Assembly: GCF_000019165.1 (NCBI RefSeq)
Contig: NC_010337.2
Span: 909,501-973,500, forward strand
DNA from: Heliomicrobium modesticaldum Ice1
GTDB lineage: Bacteria; Bacillota; Desulfitobacteriia; Heliobacteriales; Heliobacteriaceae
Direction of reading: 5' to 3'
DNA length: 64,000 nucleotides
Shown: one piece after another, positions 54,092 through 61,514 of the stretch
Layout of the letters: each line of letters opens with the position of its first letter
Numbering within the stretch: the first letter of the stretch is position 1
Notes under the pieces: model-generated
Told to the model about the DNA's origin: nothing
Database searches by the model: none
What the model saw: only the letters and a program-made list of their open reading frames with translations
Made by a program: the position numbers and the translations under genes

Positions 54092-54904
54092 ATGACGATT
54101 CCCAAGGCGTTAACCATCGCCGGTTCCGACAGCAGCGGTGGCGCCGGCATCCAGGCCGATCTGAAGACTTTTCAAGAACTGGGCGTCTACGGCATGACGG
54201 CCATCACCACCATCGTCTCCATGGACCCGAAAGACTGGTCCCATAAGGTCTTCCCCATCGCCATCGAAACTTTGGAAGCCCAGTTGGACACGATCCTCTC
54301 CATCGGCGTCGAGGCCATGAAGACGGGGATGCTCGGCACATCTGAGATCGTCGAAGTGGCCGCCCGCACCATCGACCGCCACAACCTGAAAAACGTCGTC
54401 GTCGACCCGGTCATGGTCTGCAAAGGCACCGACGAGGTCATGCAACCGGACAACCTGGTCAGCTTGCGCGACGTCCTCGTCCCCCGAGCCACCGTCGTCA
54501 CACCGAACCTCTTCGAGGCGGCCCAGTTGAGCGGCCATGGGCCGATCAAAACACTCGACGATATGAAGGAAGCCGCAGAAGCCATCCACAAGCTCGGCGT
54601 CGCCTATGTCCTGATCAAGGGCGGCGGCAAGCTGGCCAGCGAAAGGGCCATCGACCTGCTCTATGATGGCAACACTTTTGAGATCCTCGAGTCGGAGCGG
54701 TTTAACACCACCTACACCCATGGCGCCGGCTGCACCTACTCGGCGGCCATCGCCGCCGGCCTGGCCAAAGGCGAGTCCGTCCGCGACGCCATCGGAACGG
54801 CGAAGAAATTTATCACCGAGGCGATCCGTCTTGGCTTCCCCCTCAACAGCTACGTCGGTCCGACCCACCATGGCGCTTATCGGCGAAGCGGTTGCTGCTG
54901 CTAA
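54092..54904 (+). CDS. pdxK: pyridoxine/hydroxymethylpyrimidine kinase
   Basis: 270 residues of the ribokinase fold, ThiD/PdxK group. Substrate-binding IAGSDSSGGAGIQADLKTF, GMLGTSEIVE, DPVMVCKGTDEVM, and the ATP/anion-hole motif THGAGCTYSAAIAA with the catalytic Cys as in Bacillus PdxK, which uses Cys214. It would phosphorylate pyridoxine or pyridoxal; a thiamine-precursor role is possible. GAGGAGGAG precedes the ATG. A strong terminator follows. Confidence 0.88.
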   Translation: MTIPKALTIAGSDSSGGAGIQADLKTFQELGVYGMTAITTIVSMDPKDWSHKVFPIAIETLEAQLDTILSIGVEAMKTGMLGTSEIVEVAARTIDRHNLKNVVVDPVMVCKGTDEVMQPDNLVSLRDVLVPRATVVTPNLFEAAQLSGHGPIKTLDDMKEAAEAIHKLGVAYVLIKGGGKLASERAIDLLYDGNTFEILESERFNTTYTHGAGCTYSAAIAAGLAKGESVRDAIGTAKKFITEAIRLGFPLNSYVGPTHHGAYRRSGCCC

Positions 54905-54916
54905 GCGCAGCGCCGC

Positions 54917-54964
54917 AGCATGGCCCTCCCCCGTCCGTCATCGTGGACGAGGGAGGGCCATGCT
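54917..54964. terminator. terminator after pdxK
   Basis: AGCATGGCCCTCCC pairs with GGGAGGGCCATGCT around a 20-base loop with its own CGTCC/GGACG pairing. T run is weak on the plus side. Confidence 0.75.
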
Positions 54965-55028
54965 GTAGTCGCCTCTGCCTTCGGTCGCCTGTCTGCACTC
55001 GGCGGCGCTTTAGTAGCTCAATAGTACC

Positions 55029-55208
55029 TTACTGGCGCTCCTGCAAATCGGCGATCGGTACGTCGATCTGATTTCCCGGCCCCAGCAGCTTCACCTGGGC
55101 GATCCCGTTCTGCAGATCGATTTTCTCAATCCAGACGGGACTGTGCTGATAGAGCACCTCGATCGTCGACGGCGAGTTGAGTATCTCTTCGGCTCGTTTC
55201 GGTTGCAT
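55029..55208 (-). CDS. sspH: small acid-soluble spore protein, H type
   Basis: 59 residues. QPKRAEEILNSPSTIEVLYQHSPVWIEKID, then PIADLQ at the end, matches the SspH family (AxEIxxSPxxxxVxYxGxPVxIxxVD). These proteins are made in the forespore and lost on germination. I chose ATG 55208 because AGAGGAGTGG precedes it. The upstream frame would add 22 hydrophobic residues with no site. Confidence 0.82.
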   Translation of the reverse strand: MQPKRAEEILNSPSTIEVLYQHSPVWIEKIDLQNGIAQVKLLGPGNQIDVPIADLQERQ

Positions 55209-55307
55209 GCGACCACTCCTCTTGCTTCTTATCAAAAATAGCATGACAGAGCAGCGCAAACAGATACGCAACAAAAAATGGAATAGACACGACGCACCCC
55301 GACTGTG

Positions 55308-56246
55308 TCACGCTTTTTGTTGTTCTCCCAACCCATGTTGAACCTCTGCCACTGCTGATTCTGTTTGGCTGCGCCCTTTTTCCCAGTTCACCAAAAAGAT
55401 CGATAAAATCACCATGGCACCGCCGGCGATCTGGACAGGAAGGACGCGCTCATCCAGGAGCAGATAGCCGCATAGGACACCCACGACCGGCACCACGTTC
55501 AGGTAAAGCGTGGTGATCGTCACATCGAGCCGTTGCAGGGCGTACATATACAGGAAATAACAAAGGGCCGAGCAGCAGAGGGCGAGAAAGAGGGTATGGT
55601 AAAAGGCGGTCAGGGAAAAGAACTCCCACTGCTCCCGCTCCAGAAGGGAGAGCGGCACCAGAAGCAGCGTTCCCAGCAAGGTCTGGTAGGTGGTGAGGGC
55701 GAGACCGGAATAACGGGCGAGAGACTTGCTCATGAGGGTGTAGCCGGCCCAGCACAGCATCGCCCCCAGGACGAGCAGGTTTCCCACAAAGGTATCGGAG
55801 GACAGGTCCATCTGGCCGTTGGCGGTAACTGAGAGATACGTGCCGACCAGAGAGGCGGCAATAGCCATCCACTGGATGACGGACACCCTCGTCTTATAGA
55901 TGACAATATCGAGCATAATCGAGAGAACCGGCACGATCGACGTGATCAGCGACGCGTTGGCGGCCGTCGTCAACTTGACGCCGCTGTTCTCAAAATAAAA
56001 GTAGAAGGTGACGCCGAGCGCGCCGGCCAGCAGCATCCGCAGGCGGTCGGCTTTCTCCAGTTTTGCGCCCGGCTCGCTGAGCCGCAGCGCCCCCCAGAGG
56101 ATCGCCGAGGCGATGACAAAACGGAGCAGCGCCAGCGTCACCGGCGGCACCTCGGTGACGGCGATCTTGATGCTGATAAAAGAGATCCCCCAGAAGAGCA
56201 CGGTGACGAGCATGGCCAGGTTGGCCCAGAGATTGACCCGGAACAT
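55308..56246 (-). CDS. EamA/DMT-family transporter
   Basis: 312 residues with about ten membrane spans and two EamA repeats. Marks are LVTVLFWGISFISIKIAV, ALLRFVIASAILWG and the second-half LDVTITTLYLNVVPVVGVLCGYLLLDERV. Substrate unknown; family members export amino acids or other metabolites. I chose ATG 56246 because GGAAGGAAG lies upstream. Strand and position are independent of the defence genes. Confidence 0.85.
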   Translation of the reverse strand: MFRVNLWANLAMLVTVLFWGISFISIKIAVTEVPPVTLALLRFVIASAILWGALRLSEPGAKLEKADRLRMLLAGALGVTFYFYFENSGVKLTTAANASLITSIVPVLSIMLDIVIYKTRVSVIQWMAIAASLVGTYLSVTANGQMDLSSDTFVGNLLVLGAMLCWAGYTLMSKSLARYSGLALTTYQTLLGTLLLVPLSLLEREQWEFFSLTAFYHTLFLALCCSALCYFLYMYALQRLDVTITTLYLNVVPVVGVLCGYLLLDERVLPVQIAGGAMVILSIFLVNWEKGRSQTESAVAEVQHGLGEQQKA

Positions 56247-56419
56247 GATGCAGTACTTCCTTCCGTCATGTCTTCCTGTCTGTGACAAGCGGGGCGTGCC
56301 GTTGTAAAAGGGCACGCCTATTCCTTTTCCCGCAGTCGATTTTTCTTATCTTGCACCCTTGGTACACCACCGAACCTTATTACAATTCCCCATGAAACCC
56401 GATACCCCTGCTTGAATGC

Positions 56420-56450
56420 AAAAAAGAGGGGCTCCTTCGCCCCTCTCGAC
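56420..56450 (-). terminator. terminator of the AAA-subtilase pair
   Basis: On the minus strand AGAGGGGC pairs with GCCCCTCT around a 6-base loop and is followed by TTTTTT. It begins 24 bases after the protease stop. Confidence 0.85.
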
Positions 56451-56473
56451 CGCTTCTAAAAACAGGCAAACGA

Positions 56474-59056
56474 TTACGTGTTTGGGGCAATCGTAACAAC
56501 GGTTCTGAGCCGTTCAAAAATTTCTTGATAAACGGGAAGATTGACGTCCTCTTTAACCGACAGCGTTACGGCTAACCCATAGGGAACCGGCTCAGTCAAA
56601 GGCCCTGCATCAGCTCGGCAATTGATCTTTATCTCCATGAACGCCCCATCAGTATAGGCTACAGCAGCCTCTCCTTCGAGTACCTCATGCTGAAGCGTTC
56701 CTCTTCGCACAGCTTGCCATTGTGCATTCTGCCTGGAAACGCCCAATGCTTCACCAGGCGGATCGAACCAGAGTGCAGCCTTGCGGTAAGCTTGGCGTCC
56801 CACATCAATCGGGCTTAGCCATGCCAACGTAACAATGAGTCGACGATTATCCATTCTTCCGCTGAGGGATGGTGGCAATGGAACACGGTAAACATGACCT
56901 TCTCCATCGCGTAGTTCTCCGCATCCAATTAATGTGGCGCGTTGGTCTGTACACCAAAACAATCTTTCCAGGTTTACCCGACCATACCCGAAAAAGCGAG
57001 CCGCGTACTCTTTAAAAGTGCGACTGTTGTCAGGTGTGCAAAACAACCGTTCAAACCGTTCGAAAGCCGCTCCCCACTCTGCCCCATGTGTGAACAATGC
57101 CTTTAGGAGCACAGCTAGGTATCGATCTTGAAGCTGCTCTCCGCCCTCTTCTCCTCTAAGTACTCCAACGATATACTCGTAAAGCTGGGCCGTTGTTCGC
57201 GTAGCCAAAGCCGTAGCATTGCTTGTCCCGCATAGGAAGGCTGCGCTCGGTGAGATTCCAGGCTGAACTCCGGGACATGCCACCTTATGACCGGGTGCGA
57301 TCCCCGGAAATGAGAGCAACTTAAGGGGGGTTTCCGTCCCTTGCCCCATCATCGGTTCCTGATAGAGTTGCTTTCCACCGGGCATTAAAACATCCGGTTT
57401 TATCGCCCTTCGATAGCCCAAACCGACTGGGCTAATCGGGCTCGGCAAGCCTTGTGTAACGATGGGATTAATTCTTCTACGCGCTTCAAAATGGGTAACG
57501 GCGTCTTCATGAGTAGCGCCCACCGTCAAAGCATTGATGGCTTCTGCCGGTGAGAGCAATCGACGTTGCCGCGCCTGCCTCACAACTGCTTGAAGCACCT
57601 TTTCTTCTAATTCTTCAGCAGTCAACCGTTGTAATTCCTGGCGGGAACCTTCGATTTGCAAATCATCCAGTTGGTTTCCGCCGCTTACCAGAATAAGCAC
57701 TTTGTATTGCCAGGACAGCCAATCGATTAACCGGGCCCACGGGCTCATTACCCGATCGAAGGGTCGATTTCTGTCGGCAATCGAAAGATTAATGATCTTT
57801 ACTCGCGGAGCCTGCGGTCCTTCCTCTCCGTCCCCTTCAAAGATTCTTTTGATCGCTCTATGTACCAGATCGATAGGCAAACAATCGATGGGCATCTCCT
57901 CTGCCCGATTACCTTCAAACCCCAACGGCTTCAGAATTGGCCTCACATAAATCCGACGATTCAACGGAGGCTTCCCTTCTTCGAGATCGCTATTGATAAT
58001 CAAAGAAGCCATCGCGGTTCCATGCTTTCGCTCTCTCGCCTCATACTCAGAAGCCCATCCGTCAGGGTCGTCTACAATGATTCGACCCGAAAGAAGCGGA
58101 TGGTTTTCTAAAGGCAACCCGTCCAGCAGAGCGACTACCGGCTCATCATCGGTAATAAACGCATCCGTCTGAGGTAACGTTTCTTCACCGACTTCATCTT
58201 CATCGGGATAAGCGATTTCAGCTTGGCCGGTTGGACGAAAGAACATGACCTGATCACATTTTAAGAGACGCAAATCGACACGATCTAAGATATGCTGAAT
58301 CTGCAGGATCGGTAATTCGGCCAGGACACCATGGTACTGTATCTCCGGAATCAATGTTCTGGAGATGATAAGTCCGCCTAATTCCTCAACGACAACGCGG
58401 AGCGAACGTTCACTCCTCTGTTGATCGATGCCTTGATGCCGAAACCATAACTCTACTTCAAACCGTACTCGTTCTTCACCGAATCCAAGCCGTTCTCGCC
58501 AGTAATCCTCAACACCCGTATCCTTCAACCGATCTTCCGAATCCCAATGGCGAATATCACGAAGATGTTGAAATAGTTTTTTCCATTTGCCTTGACCGTG
58601 CTGAAATTTAACTTGAGGATTTGCGAGGTATTGTCGCCAAAGTGACAGGAGGGACCGTAATGCCTGTTGATTCGTTAAGACCAGATATACCCTTCCGCCT
58701 ATTGCTTTTTCAGGCTTTTCTTCCAGAAAGAATTCGTCGTCAGCATCAAATTTTTCATCGAGTTCCGCCATCCACTCCAATCCTTCGATTCTCTTGACAG
58801 CATTAATAAAGTCATCTATCGAGCCTACTGTCTCTAATACCAATACCTGCTCAGGCGTTGTACCCATCGGATCGTCCTGTAGCACGGCGTTCCTGGCAGC
58901 GAAAACCCTTTCCAACTCATCGAATTTCGGTGTCAGTCGCTCTCCTTGACGGCCTGGCGTCGGCAAGTGCATACGTGGCGGATTAAACTGAGATTTTTTA
59001 TCTCGGTTGGCCTGTTCCGGATTGGGAAAAATCAGCAGCGGTCGCCTTGTCTCCAT
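56474..59056 (-). CDS. ietS: subtilisin-like (S8) protease of an ietAS-type defence system
   Basis: 860 residues. The S8 triad is present: Asp312 (VVALLDGLP), His345 (RKHGTAMAS) and Ser612 (CGTSNATA), with Asn461 in SGGNQ as oxyanion residue. The first 300 residues and the last 190 are not subtilase-like. There is no signal peptide, so it acts in the cytoplasm. It overlaps the AAA ATPase gene by 59 bases. An AAA ATPase beside a cytoplasmic subtilase is the IetA/IetS arrangement, first known as a plasmid toxin-antitoxin-like pair and then as an antiphage system. The region is more AT-rich than its neighbours. Confidence 0.85.
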   Translation of the reverse strand: METRRPLLIFPNPEQANRDKKSQFNPPRMHLPTPGRQGERLTPKFDELERVFAARNAVLQDDPMGTTPEQVLVLETVGSIDDFINAVKRIEGLEWMAELDEKFDADDEFFLEEKPEKAIGGRVYLVLTNQQALRSLLSLWRQYLANPQVKFQHGQGKWKKLFQHLRDIRHWDSEDRLKDTGVEDYWRERLGFGEERVRFEVELWFRHQGIDQQRSERSLRVVVEELGGLIISRTLIPEIQYHGVLAELPILQIQHILDRVDLRLLKCDQVMFFRPTGQAEIAYPDEDEVGEETLPQTDAFITDDEPVVALLDGLPLENHPLLSGRIIVDDPDGWASEYEARERKHGTAMASLIINSDLEEGKPPLNRRIYVRPILKPLGFEGNRAEEMPIDCLPIDLVHRAIKRIFEGDGEEGPQAPRVKIINLSIADRNRPFDRVMSPWARLIDWLSWQYKVLILVSGGNQLDDLQIEGSRQELQRLTAEELEEKVLQAVVRQARQRRLLSPAEAINALTVGATHEDAVTHFEARRRINPIVTQGLPSPISPVGLGYRRAIKPDVLMPGGKQLYQEPMMGQGTETPLKLLSFPGIAPGHKVACPGVQPGISPSAAFLCGTSNATALATRTTAQLYEYIVGVLRGEEGGEQLQDRYLAVLLKALFTHGAEWGAAFERFERLFCTPDNSRTFKEYAARFFGYGRVNLERLFWCTDQRATLIGCGELRDGEGHVYRVPLPPSLSGRMDNRRLIVTLAWLSPIDVGRQAYRKAALWFDPPGEALGVSRQNAQWQAVRRGTLQHEVLEGEAAVAYTDGAFMEIKINCRADAGPLTEPVPYGLAVTLSVKEDVNLPVYQEIFERLRTVVTIAPNT

Positions 59057-60047
59057 CCTCCATCGCTCCTATTTCGTCGGCGGATGGGCAATACCTCGAC
59101 TTCCATTGTTTCAGGCGTTCAGCGATGATGGACTTCATGTCTGCTTGCGGCAGCGATAATACATATCGGCGTTGCACATCGGCACAAAATTCTTCAACTT
59201 CTGCAAAACTTAAGCCCCTTAATTTTTCTGCCAAGGTCCTCGGAGCAAAACCTAATGGCTTGCCCATGCGCGCTTCAAAACGTTGGAACCACTCCTCCAA
59301 CGCTTTTCTGGTTGGGGTGGGAAGTGACAAACGTAGCTGAAACCTGCGCCATACGGCGCGATCTAGTAGTTCAGCGTGGTTGGTTGCTGTCACTACCACG
59401 ACATGGCTCGGCAAATCGTCGATTTGCATCAGCAAGGTGCTAACAACACGCTTAATCTCACCAGTTTCGTGATTATCACCTCGCTCTTTCCCAATGGCAT
59501 CAAACTCATCGAAAAAGACAAGGCAACGGCGGTTTCTAATATATTCAAACAACCGTTTTAACCGTTGCGACGTTTCACCCAGATAACTTCCGATTACTCC
59601 CTCATATCGGACCTGTATTAAAGGCACCATCAACGCTTCTGCCAGCGCCTCGGCCAATGCTGTTTTCCCATTTCCAGGAGGTCCTACCAGAAGCAGCCGA
59701 TGACGCGGTTCTAAATTATAGGTACGCAATAACTCCATTCGATGCTGCTCTTCTATTAACTCCTTACATGCATTAAGTACATGCTCAGGAAGAATTAAAT
59801 CCCGTAAGCTACGGCGGGGAGTTATTTCATAAAACAAGTTTTGCAAGCGTTCATCTGAGAGATGCTGTTTTGTTTGCAAATGACCATTAGAAGGAGTGCG
59901 CATGTTCTCAAGCAATCGATCTGCCAGGATATGATGTTGTTTCGCTCGCTCCTCGGCAGCCATTGCTTCTACAGTTTTGCGGAATAACATCTCATTTCCG
60001 GTAGCCCCAGCGCGAACTAAACTTAGTAACAGATCAGAGCGTGCCAT
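58998..60047 (-). CDS. ietA: AAA ATPase of an ietAS-type defence system
   Basis: 349 residues. An N-terminal helical part (to residue 110) is followed by an AAA domain: Walker A GPPGNGKT (122-129), Walker B LVFFDEFDAIG (Asp180, Glu181), and sensor/arginine-finger region TATNHAELLDRAVWRRF. The GVIGSYLGETSQRLKRLF pore-loop stretch is typical of AAA proteins of this group. It probably controls or recruits the protease encoded directly downstream. ATG 60047 has AAAGGGGGG upstream. It lies 120 bases after jetD and may have its own promoter. Confidence 0.87.
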   Translation of the reverse strand: MARSDLLLSLVRAGATGNEMLFRKTVEAMAAEERAKQHHILADRLLENMRTPSNGHLQTKQHLSDERLQNLFYEITPRRSLRDLILPEHVLNACKELIEEQHRMELLRTYNLEPRHRLLLVGPPGNGKTALAEALAEALMVPLIQVRYEGVIGSYLGETSQRLKRLFEYIRNRRCLVFFDEFDAIGKERGDNHETGEIKRVVSTLLMQIDDLPSHVVVVTATNHAELLDRAVWRRFQLRLSLPTPTRKALEEWFQRFEARMGKPLGFAPRTLAEKLRGLSFAEVEEFCADVQRRYVLSLPQADMKSIIAERLKQWKSRYCPSADEIGAMEDGDKATAADFSQSGTGQPR

Positions 60048-60167
60048 GCTTTCCCCCCTTTCGAAAAACTCTTCTACACCAAAGTATATCACCAGCAGTA
60101 TAATCAAACACTACAGAGACTGACCAAAAACATCTCCGGTGAAACATGTTGCTCTTCCGGCTACATT

Positions 60168-61514
60168 TTATATATGTACCTCCGCTTCAGAAACCGGAAT
60201 CGCCTCTTGTTCCAACCACTTTCCGCAAGCGAGCATTTTTTCAATCAAGGGACACCATCGCTCATAACGCGGTTCCCGTTGCAACCGCCGCAGCTTCTCG
60301 CCATATTCCCCTGAGAAAGCGATGCCTTTATCGACATGGCGCAAATAGGCGCATCCATCCATCAGCATGGGCTGAAGCGCCGGAAAGAAGCGGGACTGTA
60401 AGAACTCAAAAATCGCAATCCCCCCGGCGTCCATGTCCCCCCAATGATAGCACTCGATTTTTCCAGGCTGCGCATCGATTTGAGTGATCTCCTCGCCGAT
60501 ACGACGCAGCAACCGCTGGATCTCCCGGTTCGGAAAACCGCCCGTATAGATGATCACGGCGCGCTTCCCCGCTTTTTGCGCCTGCTGCACCAACTCATGG
60601 TAACTCGTCAGGTTCTCCACAGTGATGAGGCGCGGCGCATCGATGATCAGACCGCAGATATCCTTCACCGTTTGCCCGCTCACGCCCAGTCCTCCGGGCA
60701 CATCGGCAGAAACCTGACCGCCCTGAGCCAACTGCAGCACAATCGGCCCCGCCAGCAAAACCAGCTGGGGATGGTTGAGCAGCCCTACCGCCTGCAGGTA
60801 TTCCTCGTCCCTATCGCAGGCCTCATCCAGATACCGCTTCAACAACGGCAGCAGTCGCTTTTCGACCCGCTGTTCAAAGGCCTTCGAATCGCCCAGCACC
60901 GACTGGCTGAACAATCGCTTTGGGACGCTGTCTTCCACCGCAGGCAACGCTTCGAGCACCTGCACCAGTTCTTGATAGCCGGACCGGTCGTCGATATCCA
61001 GGCGCGCCGTCTTGCGAGCGGCCAGGGCTTCATCCGTCTCCGCCCACCAGCGGCGTACCCACTCCCAGGGGTGGTCCTGCAACGGCCGCAACGTGTCGCG
61101 GAGCGCCGTCAGTTGATCCCCCTTCGGCGTCAGGCCGGCCAACCGGTATGCCTTGTCCACAGCCTCGTAATTCAAGTAGACCTTGTCCACCTCGATGCCT
61201 TGCTTGAAACGAGGCCAAGCGATAGCGACGATCCCTTCCGACGCCAGTTCCTCCAGGGCAAGATGAATCTCCTCCCGCTTGCGGTGATTCATCTCGTCAA
61301 AGTAGTCGCGGGCAAGCGACGCATCATCACAGTCGACCATGGCGAACCGGGGCCGTTGCTTGCTCGGAACACCGGTCCGGAAGGCCTGGCTGTTTTCATA
61401 CTTCTTCAAGAGCAAAGAGAGTATCTTGCGCTGATACCTGCTGCTTTCCGGACCGCTCTTCTCGCCGGACCTTCCGGGGTTTTGGGTCAAAGACAGGGTC
61501 TTCTCCTTCGCCAT
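60168..61514 (-). CDS. jetD: Wadjet system nuclease subunit JetD (DUF3322/DUF2220)
   Basis: 448 residues. The N-terminal DUF3322 part (SRYQRKILSLLLKKYENSQAF) leads into a C-terminal Toprim-like DUF2220 domain with the metal-binding glutamate in ITVENLTSYHELV and the DxD motif in YHWGDMDAGGIAIFEFL. JetD is the DNA-cleaving subunit of Wadjet, a condensin-like defence that cuts circular plasmids. The frame overlaps jetC by 119 bases. The ATG's AAGGAA site is very close, so a later start is possible. Confidence 0.85.
   Translation of the reverse strand: MAKEKTLSLTQNPGRSGEKSGPESSRYQRKILSLLLKKYENSQAFRTGVPSKQRPRFAMVDCDDASLARDYFDEMNHRKREEIHLALEELASEGIVAIAWPRFKQGIEVDKVYLNYEAVDKAYRLAGLTPKGDQLTALRDTLRPLQDHPWEWVRRWWAETDEALAARKTARLDIDDRSGYQELVQVLEALPAVEDSVPKRLFSQSVLGDSKAFEQRVEKRLLPLLKRYLDEACDRDEEYLQAVGLLNHPQLVLLAGPIVLQLAQGGQVSADVPGGLGVSGQTVKDICGLIIDAPRLITVENLTSYHELVQQAQKAGKRAVIIYTGGFPNREIQRLLRRIGEEITQIDAQPGKIECYHWGDMDAGGIAIFEFLQSRFFPALQPMLMDGCAYLRHVDKGIAFSGEYGEKLRRLQREPRYERWCPLIEKMLACGKWLEQEAIPVSEAEVHI

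Noticed and set aside
54092-54904. TPP riboswitch before the ThiD-like gene
   Set aside because: The 160-base leader lacks the CTGAGA and the second conserved TPP box.
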